Origin: Advenella mimigardefordensis DPN7
Lineage (GTDB): Bacteria; Pseudomonadota; Gammaproteobacteria; Burkholderiales; Burkholderiaceae_B
Length of the DNA stretch: 64,000 nucleotides
Assembly: GCF_000521505.1 (NCBI RefSeq)
Contig: NZ_CP003915.1
Span: 4,278,001 to 4,342,000, forward strand
Reading direction: 5' to 3'
Shown here: piece by piece, positions 53,432-63,044 of the stretch
Numbering within the stretch: the first letter of the stretch is position 1
Layout of the letters: each line of letters opens with the position of its first letter
Program-made: the position numbers and the translations under genes
Notes under the pieces: model-generated
What the model saw: only the letters and a program-made list of their open reading frames with translations
Database searches by the model: none
Told to the model about the DNA's origin: nothing

Positions 53432-54492
53432 GCATGCAATCCCAACGTCTCAACCAGCAACAGCAGACGATCTTCCCACGTGTGGTTAGATAAAACAAAT
53501 TCCGCACCCGCGCGGGCGCGCTCCAGATCATCATTTGCGGGACCGTGCTTGAGCCGTTCGAATATTGCCATCATTTCTTCCCGATTACTAACCACATGAC
53601 AAAACTGGCTGAACATATGTTTCATTGAAAGACTCGGATTGGACACAATAATCGCGCCACAGGCCAGCGCCTCTATAAGCCGGCGCGAATACATGCTGGG
53701 CGAATCGGTAATCGTATTAACGTTCAGCGTAACCAGGTTATCTTTATACACCTTTGCCGTGGCCTCATGCTTGATCACATGACGTACCTGCACCGAAGGT
53801 AATGCCGGATAACGATAATGGGCCGCCTTCCTATCGGAATTACGATCGTAAACAATCAAACCCAGGCCAGAATCTGAACAGGCCTGGAAAGCGGCATCCT
53901 GCCAGTACCGGCGAACATCGTGCATGTGCCGACTGTAGCTGCCCACAAAATTGGCTGTATGATACTTGAAGTCAAAACCGGTAAAACGATGAAATAGCGG
54001 CTGCACCGGAAACGGCAATGTTCCTACATATACATTTTCAGCGACATGCTCGCGATAACGGGGAATGCAGGTTTCATCAACGGTAAAAATGTAATCAAAC
54101 AGGCGCGCCGAATCAATAAACCGCTCAAAATGCACACCATCTTCCTTATTCCAGAAAACGGTTGGAATACCCAACTTCCTGGCATATTTCACCAGCTTTT
54201 TCAAAGACTTATTATTTCTATCAGGGTGATCCGGGTAAGCGGCAATCTGAAATTTCCAGGACTCGTCAATGCCCTTCCAGGCCGACTCTACAAAAACCAG
54301 GTCTGGTTTCCAGAACTTGAGTATATGCTTGTAGTTCAGGGGGGACAGATTTTTAACCCTGGCATTCTGGCTAATACAGACTCGCGTGAATTCATCAGAG
54401 ATTAACGCGATTTTTAAATGGGCAAAACCACCGCCCGGAAGGATTGATGTACCTCCCAAAGGGGATTTCAGAGAGTTAAGAAAGCTAATCAC
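53428..54492 (-). CDS. CgeB-family glycosyltransferase
   Basis: A 354-aa protein of the spore-maturation CgeB/GT-B type. It has KPDLVFVESAWKG, then GIPTVFWNKEDGVHFERFIDSARLFDYIFTVDETC, ANFVGSYSRHMHDV and a C-terminal SPSMYSRRLIEALACGAIIVSNPSLSM (donor-sugar site). Such proteins often decorate surface glycans or proteins. The start is GTG at 54492 because no ATG occurs before the conserved part. It is coupled to the kpsC-like gene by a 4-bp overlap. Acceptor unknown. Confidence 0.8.
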   Translation of the reverse strand: MISFLNSLKSPLGGTSILPGGGFAHLKIALISDEFTRVCISQNARVKNLSPLNYKHILKFWKPDLVFVESAWKGIDESWKFQIAAYPDHPDRNNKSLKKLVKYARKLGIPTVFWNKEDGVHFERFIDSARLFDYIFTVDETCIPRYREHVAENVYVGTLPFPVQPLFHRFTGFDFKYHTANFVGSYSRHMHDVRRYWQDAAFQACSDSGLGLIVYDRNSDRKAAHYRYPALPSVQVRHVIKHEATAKVYKDNLVTLNVNTITDSPSMYSRRLIEALACGAIIVSNPSLSMKHMFSQFCHVVSNREEMMAIFERLKHGPANDDLERARAGAEFVLSNHTWEDRLLLLVETLGLHA

Positions 54493-54635
54493 GAATTATT
54501 GTGTTTAAAAGACCATGCTATTTATAAGGCGAAACGCCCGTTCCACCGGTTATTATGCGTGTCATAATTGTAACGCTTATTGAGGGCAAAGCGAGACAAA
54601 CAATGCAAAGCACGCCCATGGCGCAACACAAAAGC

Positions 54636-54669
54636 AAATGGGTAAGCAGACAAATCTGCTTACCCATTT
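54636..54669. terminator. Bidirectional terminator after the Hint-domain gene
   Basis: A perfect 15-bp stem AAATGGGTAAGCAGA/TCTGCTTACCCATTT with a 4-nt loop (54636-54650, 54655-54669). T-rich stretches lie on both sides. It ends the minus-strand Hint gene and separates it from the downstream glycosyltransferase gene. Confidence 0.85.
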
Positions 54670-54739
54670 TTCTAAATACCAACAGCAGGCCTGGCCTTAA
54701 TGAAGCAAACCCACTTATTGGTCACACACTGTTCTGCAA

Positions 54740-56371
54740 TTAAGCAGCTTTAACAGCGGCCTGCTCAGAAGCGGAATCGAGCCAGTACGTGTAAGTACGC
54801 AGTACAGTCAGCTCCAGTGTTGCTTTACCAGAAGCCTGGATAGCAGCGGCAGGAATAACAGCAGAGCCGTTAGTCCAGCGCATTGCTGTGCCCTTGACGT
54901 CCTGAGGCTGGTTCAGACCGCTGATACGGCTGTCCATCAGGTCGATGTCGTGGCGGCCATTGCTGTCTGTGAAAGCAATAGCAGACAAACCAACACCCAC
55001 GCGACGAATATCGCGACGCGCCAGATACGTTACATCACGTACCAGTGAAGAGCGAGAAACGATACGTACATCGCCAGCATTTGCAGGCAATTCAAAGCGG
55101 TATACACCTTCTTTAACAAACTCTGGCGTTGCCTGAATAACACGACCGTTCACTTCTACGCACAGGGCTGCGTCTTGTGTACGTTTAGCACCTGTCAGCA
55201 GTTCTACACGAGCCAGCAATTGCTTGCGAATGGCTTCAACAACAGCACCTTCACGTGCAACAACAAGGCCTTCAACGTTAGGACGGCCTTCTGCAGGACC
55301 AAAATCCGGATTCATGGCAACTTCGTCTGCATTCTGGAACATAGAACGGTTACCCGTATCTACGTAAGACTCTGCAGGCACGCCTTCGGCCAGGATAATA
55401 TCAAATTGTTCCAGTTCAACGTGGAAGTATTCGAATGAACGACGGTCAAACTGCTGAACGATTGTCTGGCCATTGACCAGCATCATTGCAGGAACCAGGG
55501 CGCCGTTGAACTCCAGGTGGTGACCAGGAGACACGATCAGATCAGTGTGAGGCACATTGGCTGCAATGGCGTCTTTTTTGATCAGGATAGGAAATGCGCG
55601 TACAGCATCTTTGGCGGGAATACGGTTTTTGTACAGAGTACGATGACCCAGCCATTTAACTGTAGCTACACCGCCGCTGGCAGTGATCACTTTGTCGCCG
55701 GCTACCAGAGACTCAACTGTTTTCTCGCCTTCTGGTGTAGCGATATGCGTGCCTTTGAGGAAGCAAGCATATATCATGGAACCGCCTTCAAAAGTAACTT
55801 GAGTGGGGTCCAGACCGTCTGCATTGAAACGACCAACAGTAATACCCAGGTCATTTTTGAAGATCAGATCGCCGTTAACATACTCGCCACTAGTCGCGCC
55901 AACAACCTGAATCTGGTCACCAGCAGTTACACCAGTCAGATTAGGATAACCGGACAGTTCGACATTGATACCAGTGGGGTCGTAGATGAATGTTGAAGTA
56001 GCATCAGCACCCAAGTCTACATTGACTGTATTGCCCAATCCCAATGACAAAAAGTTCGATGTCATTTCGAGGGTAGAGCCATCGGAAAGATTGTAATTGA
56101 ACGTAGATCCCGCATTAACACCTGCCAGGCCTGTCAATTTTACGTTTGCATTTTCCCCTAAATTGACTGTGCTGGTAGAAAGTAGCCCAATGGAGATTGT
56201 CTGTTGCAATTCCAGGACATCAGGACTGTCAGTTGTATTGGTAATATTCAGTGTCGTATTACCGGTTAATGCCCTTGCATTAAGTATGGTATCGCCGTCA
56301 TAAGAACTTTGGTCAACGGTTTTCTCGGGATCATTGAGTAATCCACCAAGGTCTAAGTTTACTGTAGCCAT
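54740..56371 (-). CDS. Secreted-type protein with a Hint (Hedgehog/intein, Hint_2) domain
   Basis: A 543-aa protein. Residues 1-200 are a repetitive, Asn/Thr/Gly-rich beta domain (TLNITNTTDSP, VNLGENANVKL, VNVDLGADATS), as in adhesins. The Hint_2 domain starts at Cys 203 (ACFLKGTHIATPEGEKTVESLVAGDKV), followed by DLIVSPGHHLEFNGALVPAMMLVNG and EYFHVELEQFDIILAEGVPAESYVDTGNR. About 180 C-terminal residues have no known family. Hint domains can cleave themselves; the Cys and the HH pair are present. There is no classical signal peptide, so type I secretion may apply. AGGTGA precedes the ATG. It has its own terminator. Confidence 0.8.
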   Translation of the reverse strand: MATVNLDLGGLLNDPEKTVDQSSYDGDTILNARALTGNTTLNITNTTDSPDVLELQQTISIGLLSTSTVNLGENANVKLTGLAGVNAGSTFNYNLSDGSTLEMTSNFLSLGLGNTVNVDLGADATSTFIYDPTGINVELSGYPNLTGVTAGDQIQVVGATSGEYVNGDLIFKNDLGITVGRFNADGLDPTQVTFEGGSMIYACFLKGTHIATPEGEKTVESLVAGDKVITASGGVATVKWLGHRTLYKNRIPAKDAVRAFPILIKKDAIAANVPHTDLIVSPGHHLEFNGALVPAMMLVNGQTIVQQFDRRSFEYFHVELEQFDIILAEGVPAESYVDTGNRSMFQNADEVAMNPDFGPAEGRPNVEGLVVAREGAVVEAIRKQLLARVELLTGAKRTQDAALCVEVNGRVIQATPEFVKEGVYRFELPANAGDVRIVSRSSLVRDVTYLARRDIRRVGVGLSAIAFTDSNGRHDIDLMDSRISGLNQPQDVKGTAMRWTNGSAVIPAAAIQASGKATLELTVLRTYTYWLDSASEQAAVKAA

Positions 56372-56840
56372 TATTCACCTATCCATAAAAGTTGAATTTA
56401 TTTAATTTTGGTTGCATGAGTTGCAACTCGAAGCACATCAACTAACGTAAACAGATATATCTCGACACAACCACATGAAAACATACGCGAAAATGCATTC
56501 AATCTTCAACATGTCGATAACACCAGAAACATTTCACGGGTAGTCTCCCATTCATTTGAAATATTTCGTATGTGATTATTACACGGGAAATCTAATGAAA
56601 CAAGTTCGCAAAGTCTTTAATTATTGCTTCCGGCGACAATTAACCGTGTTTCATTGAAATTCAAGGGTAAACCCCTAAATAAAATGTCACTAATTATTTA
56701 AAATAATGACTATTAAACACGTTCAGACACTGTCTTTGTCCAAATTACGAGCACAGAGAATCGAAAATATGTACTTATGTAAACCAACGCAACCAAACAA
56801 TTGCAACGCCTACGTCGTTACAAAAAGTGCATATATTCGA
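56372..56840. other. AT-rich intergenic region upstream of the Hint-domain gene
   Basis: 469 bp, visibly AT-richer than most of the window. A GTTGCA-N5-TGCAAC palindrome (56411-56427) lies 40-56 bp before the Hint gene start and may be a regulatory site or a 5' leader hairpin. No gene with coding support is seen. Confidence 0.6.
56411..56427 (-). promoter_or_regulatory. Palindrome upstream of the Hint-domain gene
   Basis: A 6-bp inverted repeat GTTGCA / TGCAAC with a 5-nt spacer, 40 bp before the start codon, in an AT-rich leader. It could be an operator or an mRNA hairpin. Confidence 0.35.
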
Positions 56841-58700
56841 TTATGTATATTTTCGTTGATTGGCGCTTTGCGCGTAGGCATAAACACATCGACACAGTGC
56901 GCCAATTTTTTCCCTGTACAGTTCTGTATCAGAAATGACATCCTCACCACCAGCCGGCCATACAAACACTTTTTCAGCCGCAATGCCAACCGCCATCAAG
57001 CTGGCCCGCTCCACATCAGCGGATACAATAACCGCATCGGCATCAAGCATACATTGGTAGTCTCGCGTAGCCCTCAGTTGGGCCAATGTTTGATGAGATA
57101 AAGAACCATCAGCAGGTAGCACAAAAGGGCTGGATTTCTGGTAAACCAAAGGAAGATGCATAGACTTGGACAATGCCAAAGCAACCAGCGCCAAATCATA
57201 GCCGCGCTCTCCTTCCTGCACATGGAGCAGGTCTGCCTGCTCTCTGTTCAGCACATCGCCAGCCACTACTGCCATAAAATTCAACTGAGAGGTAACGGGG
57301 ATCGCCTCAAGCTGCTCCAAAGACAGGCAATTAAGGTAATAGCATGCAATTTCGCCCACTTCGTGCCGCTCCCACGGCAAGCCGCGTTCGCCCTTATGAG
57401 GAAAACCTAAAGGCAATATGGCAAATGGCATTCCTCCAGAGAGCGTCTTTTGGGCGCACATGGCATCCCAACCCAACGCCGTGACCCAGTCATTGTCAAC
57501 ATCGACGTTTCTGAGAAAGTACCCGACTTTTAAGGGTGGCCCACTCTTTTCAGTAGCCGCCGGCTTAACATTCAACCCTGCCACGCTCGGACGCCACGAT
57601 GGCATGCACTCATTTACCAATGCCAATGCCCGACGAGCCTTGGCACACACACTCCCATCCTGGAAGCGATTCAGAATGGTGTTGGCAGTTGCAATCATCT
57701 TCTTAGCATTTCCAGACGCTACATAATATTCAAGAATGCCATCAAAGACGGACACATCGTCAGGACGCTTTTCCGCTAATTTCGTAAAGGACAGTTGCGC
57801 CAGGTCGGCAGGCAGTTTTACCGCTCTCGAGATGAAAGTTCCTGCATCTGCAGAAAGACGCGACTCGATCAACGTTTCAAAAGCAAAAATGCGCTGCGCT
57901 ACCCTTACAGAGTAGCTCTCGTTCTGATTGCTTACCGTCACAATAGCAGTCAAAGCTGTACTGGGAGGCGTTATTTGAGCAAGCGCGATCAAGCGTTCAT
58001 AGCCCTCGTATTCGCATTTCTGTGCGACGGGCGTTACGACCAATTCGTCGCTTTCCAGCGCATGGGTCGTACCCATCACGGGGCTTATAACAGCCGTCTT
58101 CACCGGTGTAAGACTGCCATCGACTCCCACAAACTTGATATTTATGAGGATGTCATTCAAGGCTGCATTTGCTTTTCTTAATATATCGAACGAGAACAAG
58201 CTGCGCCAAAACGGCAGCACTTCATAGGTTTCCGATTTTGCTTCACTGGCTCCTAAATTCCAGCTGATCTCATCCGTAGGAATACGTCGGATATCCAGGC
58301 ATTCCACCTCCCCTGTTATCTTTATCTCAGGCGACGTTTTCCAGGGGAATAGTTTCACCTCTAGCAAATGGGCACCCGCAGGCGCAACAATCACTTGCTT
58401 GATCCAGGATGCCACTTCGCCCTCTTTTTTCGATTCAACGTATACGTAACTGCCGTACACGGAGGAAACAGCAGTGCCATCGTATGCCTGCTCAATATGA
58501 CCACCCTGCAGATCAAAGAAGCGGATCGCGCAGACCAGCGCTCGCTCGCTCACAGAATCAGCGATATCAATGGCCGTCGCTCGGAGCTTCAGCAGGTCTC
58601 CTTCGCGCACAGAGAACGTTGCTGTCTTGAGACTATCCGGTGGCTCTTTTTTTTCAACTGGCACTTTGTTTTCTTGGGGTAACGATTGCGTCTCAGTCAT
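56841..58700 (-). CDS. Unrecognised 619-aa protein, possibly glycosyltransferase-related
   Basis: I do not recognise the family. The N-terminal 25 residues are charged and polar, without a signal peptide. The next about 300 residues look like two beta-rich domains (GDLLKLRATAIDIADSV; AHLLEVKLFPWKTSPEIKITG). The middle is helical and repeat-like (ILEYYVASGNAKKMIATANTILNRF). The last about 230 residues (LKVGYFLRNVDVDNDWVTALGWDAMC, then CMLDADAVIVSADVERASLMAVGI, KVFVWPAGGEDV) resemble a Rossmann GT-B half. It overlaps the upstream glycosyltransferase stop by 8 bp, so a role in the same glycosylation pathway is probable. Confidence 0.6.
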   Translation of the reverse strand: MTETQSLPQENKVPVEKKEPPDSLKTATFSVREGDLLKLRATAIDIADSVSERALVCAIRFFDLQGGHIEQAYDGTAVSSVYGSYVYVESKKEGEVASWIKQVIVAPAGAHLLEVKLFPWKTSPEIKITGEVECLDIRRIPTDEISWNLGASEAKSETYEVLPFWRSLFSFDILRKANAALNDILINIKFVGVDGSLTPVKTAVISPVMGTTHALESDELVVTPVAQKCEYEGYERLIALAQITPPSTALTAIVTVSNQNESYSVRVAQRIFAFETLIESRLSADAGTFISRAVKLPADLAQLSFTKLAEKRPDDVSVFDGILEYYVASGNAKKMIATANTILNRFQDGSVCAKARRALALVNECMPSWRPSVAGLNVKPAATEKSGPPLKVGYFLRNVDVDNDWVTALGWDAMCAQKTLSGGMPFAILPLGFPHKGERGLPWERHEVGEIACYYLNCLSLEQLEAIPVTSQLNFMAVVAGDVLNREQADLLHVQEGERGYDLALVALALSKSMHLPLVYQKSSPFVLPADGSLSHQTLAQLRATRDYQCMLDADAVIVSADVERASLMAVGIAAEKVFVWPAGGEDVISDTELYREKIGALCRCVYAYAQSANQRKYT

Positions 58701-59883
58701 GATGCGTAGCCTCAGGACTTTCCAACTGACAAGTAAATAATTTCTGAGTTAACGCCTCAAAAAAAAGAGCAGAAATTCGCGCTGGTCTATAGTCATTCAA
58801 TATCTGATCAAATACCGAATCATCAATACGATAGGTCAGCGACCGCTCCATAGCATCAAGCAGATGATCACCCTTGCTGTCGGAGTACAGCAACCCGCCG
58901 TCATTCGCGAATGTCTGAGCAACGCCAGCCACATTTGGTGCAACCAGCGGCTTCCTGAACGTTGCTGCCAGCAAGGATACTCCGGAATTGAGCGTCTTAA
59001 TATAGGGCGCAACCAGCACATCTGCAGCATTAAATAGCGTCTGAATTTCTTTTTCCTGCATGACGCTTTGAATAACGCGGATTTCAGGAACATCGGCCAC
59101 GGCATGAAGAATCTTACCCACATACTCTTTATCGGCAGGGTTTCCCGCAATAATCAAGCGAAAACGCTTCAGCGGATATCGTTGCTTGAGCGCCTGAAAC
59201 GCCTCTACCAATCGCAGCACACCTTTGTATGGTTGCAAGGCACCAAAATTCAAGAATGTAAAATCATGTGGCTCTATGCCCAAATCCAGCCGTGCCGCCG
59301 AGACATCGCCAACATTCGAATACCAACCTTCGTAGGTTGGGTGAGGAACAAAAAAGACCTTTTCGTCCGGCACATCATAATATTTGCGCGCCTCTTCAAC
59401 CGACTGATCCGATAGAATATGGATTGCATCGGAATGGGCTACCAGCAAACGGCGCAAGGCAATTTCGGCCTCGGGAAACCGGGTGTTATGGGGCAATACA
59501 TTATGAAGCGTCCACAGAATTTTGTGCCCAGCGTGATGCCACCGGACTAATTCCTGCTCAAATGCGCTCAGCCTCTCGTGAGTTTCTTCCTGGGTCTCAC
59601 TACCTGCCAGTACCGATGCAAGCCAATGTAAATGGATGACAGACCTGCCTTGCCAGTTCACGCTGGCTAGGTCGGCAAAATGGACTGCTGGCACGATCGC
59701 ATAACCTGCCTGCGCAGCACGACAATATAACAAACGCTGAAAAGGGTTGATCTGTGCCAGAGGCGCATAAGTCAGGGCGTAGGGTAGACCGGAACCGGAA
59801 CCTGACTTTGCCTGTTCGCAGACGGCGTTAATAAATAATTCTGCAGGGCTTTGCGCCCCGCTCACCAAATCCTGGATCCTCAT
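58693..59883 (-). CDS. Glycosyltransferase, GT-B type (family 4-like)
   Basis: A 396-aa protein. The N-terminal acceptor domain has VIHLHWLASVLAGS and HKILWTLHNVLPHNTRFPEAE. The C-terminal donor domain has FTFLNFGALQPYKGVLRLVEAFQAL, RLIIAGNPADKEYV and ADVLVAPYIKTLNSGVSLLAATFRKPLVAPNVAG. It is a retaining GT4-like enzyme that moves a sugar from a nucleotide donor. It is first in a two-gene unit with the 619-aa protein. Donor and acceptor unknown. Confidence 0.85.
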   Translation of the reverse strand: MRIQDLVSGAQSPAELFINAVCEQAKSGSGSGLPYALTYAPLAQINPFQRLLYCRAAQAGYAIVPAVHFADLASVNWQGRSVIHLHWLASVLAGSETQEETHERLSAFEQELVRWHHAGHKILWTLHNVLPHNTRFPEAEIALRRLLVAHSDAIHILSDQSVEEARKYYDVPDEKVFFVPHPTYEGWYSNVGDVSAARLDLGIEPHDFTFLNFGALQPYKGVLRLVEAFQALKQRYPLKRFRLIIAGNPADKEYVGKILHAVADVPEIRVIQSVMQEKEIQTLFNAADVLVAPYIKTLNSGVSLLAATFRKPLVAPNVAGVAQTFANDGGLLYSDSKGDHLLDAMERSLTYRIDDSVFDQILNDYRPARISALFFEALTQKLFTCQLESPEATHHD

Positions 59884-60112
59884 GCAGCGGAATCCAATGC
59901 ACTATTGAAAAACCTCATACAGCCAGCATGCCCCCGTTTATAAGTCAATCTCGCTATTATGTAATCTGAATATATAACAAAATAGCTGAGAATCGTACTT
60001 AATATTACGGTGTATAAGTTTTATTGTCTATATGTAAAACAGTCCTCCGAGGAAAATCTTGATTTTGCTCGAGCAATTTCCTGTTTAACCACTATGAAAG
60101 CAGCATTGCAGC

Positions 60113-62335
60113 CTAAGATAAAGAACGATTATTAAACTCCGCTAACTGCCTGTTCAAATCTTCCAACGCCGCTTTTTTATCCTGAATTTGCTCTACGCCT
60201 TGCGTACCCTGCAAATTATTTAGCAAAGGCGTGCGCTCAGCATATATTTTTTCGATATCGTTACGATACTCAATGAGTTTGTCAAGTTTTTCCTGGTTCG
60301 CTTGCAACGGCGCCAAACTTTCCATTTTTTTCTGTATCAGGAACTGCATCTGCTGTTCATTATCGCGTTGCTGCTGTTCATGCAGCAGCCTCATCCCTTC
60401 AATATATTGCTGATGTTGGGATTTCAGCGACACGATTGCTTCAGCATAATCATCACGCTGCCGCTCTAAAGCCGCATTGATACGTTCCATCTCCGGAATG
60501 CGCTCCACTTCCTTACGGTAAGAATCCAATTCCGACGTCAACCGTGACAGTTGTTCGTTACTCTTCTCCGCCTTGACCTTATAATCCTCTTGTCTTTGCG
60601 CTAAATCTCTCACACCCATTACCTCATTTTCCGCAGCCGTCAACGCTTGATTCAGTTGCTGAATTTCAGACTGCAATCGCTCATTATCCTCCATAGCTTG
60701 GGAATGCCGATTTTTGTGATCTAACAAAGTCAGTTCCAGTTCTTCTACCTTGCCAGAATCAACGTGAGAAGATTCCAACAATGTAGACAGATCCGCATTT
60801 TCCGACTGCAAACGTGAAGTTTCTGTGCTCAACTGCTGTATTTGCACTTCTAGCTCTTTAACCAGGGCAGCTTGCTTCTCCATTGCAGTCAACTGTTCTG
60901 CCTGCGATTGCAATTGAAGTTTTTGCTCGTTGTCCTTCTTCTCTTGCACTGCCAACTGCTCGGCCTGCTTGGTTAACTCAGCTTGCAGTCCTTGCTGTTT
61001 GATCTGCATTTGCTTAATTTGCTCTTGCAGCTTCAGTACCTGCGTCCGATCTTCGTCTATTTCCTTGATTTTGGCAAGTAATTTACTTCTCTCTGCTTGC
61101 AATTGCGCTACTTCAGCATTGGCATTCTCCAAAATGAAGGCCATGTCTGCGCATTTCTTTTTGCTTTCATCCAGTGCCGTTTTCAACGCTTGCTGACCCT
61201 CCAGCAATGCACTCAGGCTCCGATTCTCTGCTGTCAAGCGCTCGACTTCGGCAGTCAACTTCCCCTGCAGCGCAGCGTCCAACCTATCGGCAACATTCTG
61301 TTGGGAAAATTGCTGGATTTGACACTCTTTCTCCCTGCGCTCCCTGAACACGTCCTCTCTCAACCTCTCAATCTGCAGCCGGGCATCTGCTAATTCTTTC
61401 TCAGCCTGATCGAGTTCTATACGTAAGCGCTCATCATCCGCACTTACAGGAGTCTCCGCATTTAAGCGAGCCTGCTCCTGTAACCGTTCATTTTCCAACT
61501 TCAAGCTGCTATTCAAATGCGAAATATCACGATATTTCATTTGACAATCTACCAGATCTTTTTTTATCTTTTTGTTAGCCGTTAGCAGATCGTATTCATA
61601 TTCAACACGACTTAAGGATGATTTCGCTATACTGCCTTCATCTTGCAATTTGGTCTTATGTATAAACAAGTGCGTGGGTGTAGCGTTAAACGTGTCGCGA
61701 TAGACATAGCCGAACTCTCTAAGATATGCTGATATCTCTAGGAAACTGTCTTTTGTTTGAGCCTCTATGTACAGCATCGGTAGATGAGCACCAATGAGCT
61801 TGCTGCCTCCTTTCAACACATCCAGCTCCATTCCTTCTACATCAATCTTAATAGCAGAAATGGGTGCTGAAATACCAAAAGAATCCAGAGTCCTAACCTT
61901 GATCCTTCCAGTTCCCTTTTTCAAGGCCTGGCCACCCAGATTCTCCGGCATGGCTTGTTCGAATGCGGCAAAACCTGGCTTGTCCCCCAAGGCGAAGGCG
62001 TGAACAGTTATGCGCTCCTCTAACCCCGCTTCACTGGTTGTCATATCCATTGCATGAGCTAACTCGTCGTTAGCCTCAAATGCGATCACCTGGCAACGTA
62101 AAACCTGCGCCAGATAGAATGTATGATTTCCAATGTTGGCTCCGATATCCAGAACTGTACTTTCCGGCTGCAGGCGTGCCTTCATATCAGTCAGCATAGG
62201 CAACTCATAGGGAATCCCAGTTGTCGCCAAGTTCTTTTGTATATAATCCTGATTCGGAGAGGTCAAATAGATAGGGTACTCTACCCCGTCTGCCTTGACA
62301 GTTGCAAAGCGCGGCTCATTGGTATGTTGGTTCAC
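60113..62335 (-). CDS. FkbM-type methyltransferase fused to a long coiled coil
   Basis: A 740-aa protein. Residues about 35-210 form an FkbM SAM-dependent methyltransferase: STVLDIGANIGNHTFYLAQVL, VIAFEANDELAHAM, LGDKPGFAAFEQAM, and the motif KIDVEGMELDVLKGGS. Residues about 235-740 are almost pure coiled coil, rich in Gln, Glu, Leu and Lys, with Gln-rich blocks (QIKQMQIKQQGLQAEL, LLHEQQQRDNEQQMQFLIQKK). FkbM enzymes O-methylate sugars or polyketides. The start is GTG at 62335. The long rod suggests anchoring or chain-length sensing, as proposed for capsule or O-antigen terminating enzymes. This is inference. Confidence 0.8.
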   Translation of the reverse strand: MNQHTNEPRFATVKADGVEYPIYLTSPNQDYIQKNLATTGIPYELPMLTDMKARLQPESTVLDIGANIGNHTFYLAQVLRCQVIAFEANDELAHAMDMTTSEAGLEERITVHAFALGDKPGFAAFEQAMPENLGGQALKKGTGRIKVRTLDSFGISAPISAIKIDVEGMELDVLKGGSKLIGAHLPMLYIEAQTKDSFLEISAYLREFGYVYRDTFNATPTHLFIHKTKLQDEGSIAKSSLSRVEYEYDLLTANKKIKKDLVDCQMKYRDISHLNSSLKLENERLQEQARLNAETPVSADDERLRIELDQAEKELADARLQIERLREDVFRERREKECQIQQFSQQNVADRLDAALQGKLTAEVERLTAENRSLSALLEGQQALKTALDESKKKCADMAFILENANAEVAQLQAERSKLLAKIKEIDEDRTQVLKLQEQIKQMQIKQQGLQAELTKQAEQLAVQEKKDNEQKLQLQSQAEQLTAMEKQAALVKELEVQIQQLSTETSRLQSENADLSTLLESSHVDSGKVEELELTLLDHKNRHSQAMEDNERLQSEIQQLNQALTAAENEVMGVRDLAQRQEDYKVKAEKSNEQLSRLTSELDSYRKEVERIPEMERINAALERQRDDYAEAIVSLKSQHQQYIEGMRLLHEQQQRDNEQQMQFLIQKKMESLAPLQANQEKLDKLIEYRNDIEKIYAERTPLLNNLQGTQGVEQIQDKKAALEDLNRQLAEFNNRSLS

Positions 62336-62640
62336 AGTCGGGAATTCTCAGGCAAAGTTAATGAAACCGGCAATGCGGCAGACTACTCTTCCGTTAACAT
62401 CATATTGGCAGAGTGAACAGTATAGACAATCAATATTATAGCTTTGAGAAGATCGAGAACCAGTCTGAAAATGTAAAAACCCCGATACGTCGTTAGTCAC
62501 GACGAAAGACGTAAAAAAATTTGAAAAAAAACGTTACTTGAGTTTCACTATCTTCTCCGTCCGACATCTGATAGATGACTTCAAGGTACAGGCCAAGCTT
62601 GTATTAAGCCTAATTTCACTTGGAGAATATTGTAAAAGCA
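62336..62640. other. AT-rich gap between the FkbM gene and the IS remnant
   Basis: 305 bp. A minus-strand TATAAT (62435-62440) is a possible -10 for the FkbM gene, but no good -35 is seen. A small stem CGTCGT/ACGACG (62488-62504) is present. No gene. Confidence 0.5.
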
Positions 62641-63044
62641 TGTAATGACCGAGCATTTCCTGCTCAACTTAAGCGGCTAAAGCAAATGCTTCGGCAGGGT
62701 TTTCATATTCAACGCCTGATGTGGATGCCGATGGTTGATCGCTTCACCATAGGCCTGCTGTAAGTCTTTGATTTGACTTTCATATTGTCCTTTTATATCC
62801 AGCGGATTGGCCCGCAGAGCATTTTCCATGCCTCGCTTTGCCTCATCCACCCGGTTCTCCACCTCAGAGGGTGACAGATCATAGGTACTTCTGCCACGGT
62901 GGTTTTACCCTGAATAATGTCCAACACTAGTGCGCTTTTGCGCTTGGCCGTCCAGCGCTTGATTTCATCTTCCATGATAATACTCATTTGTGATTTACCC
63001 TAATATCACATATCACATGAGCAATTTTTCACTGGGTCATTACA
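62641..63044 (-). mobile_element. Internally deleted IS3-family-like element with intact ends
   Basis: The ends carry a perfect 10-bp terminal inverted repeat TGTAATGACC (62641-62650) / GGTCATTACA (63035-63044), with TG...CA tips as in IS3 elements. The 4-bp sequence AGCA directly flanks both ends (62637-62640 and 63045-63048), a target duplication. Inside, the minus strand holds a frameshifted OrfA start (EIKRWTAKRKSALVLDIIQG) joined to the last residues of OrfB (INHRHPHQAL). Only 404 bp remain of an element normally over 1.2 kb. Confidence 0.85.
62669..62987 (-). pseudogene. Fused transposase remnant (OrfA start joined to OrfB end)
   Basis: Reading the minus strand from 62987, EIKRWTAKRKSALVLDIIQGKTTVAE is intact OrfA. 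A small deletion then shifts the frame; TYDLSPSEVENRVDEAKRG continues in another frame, followed by QIKDLQQAYGEA. The sequence then jumps to NHRHPHQALNMKT, the tail of an OrfB transposase, where another shift leads to NPAEAFALAA and a stop at 62669. Two frameshifts and a large deletion make it inactive. Confidence 0.85.

Noticed and set aside
56706..57101. 131-codon plus-strand frame
   Set aside because: Mostly antisense to the 619-aa gene, Cys- and Asn-rich without domain likeness.
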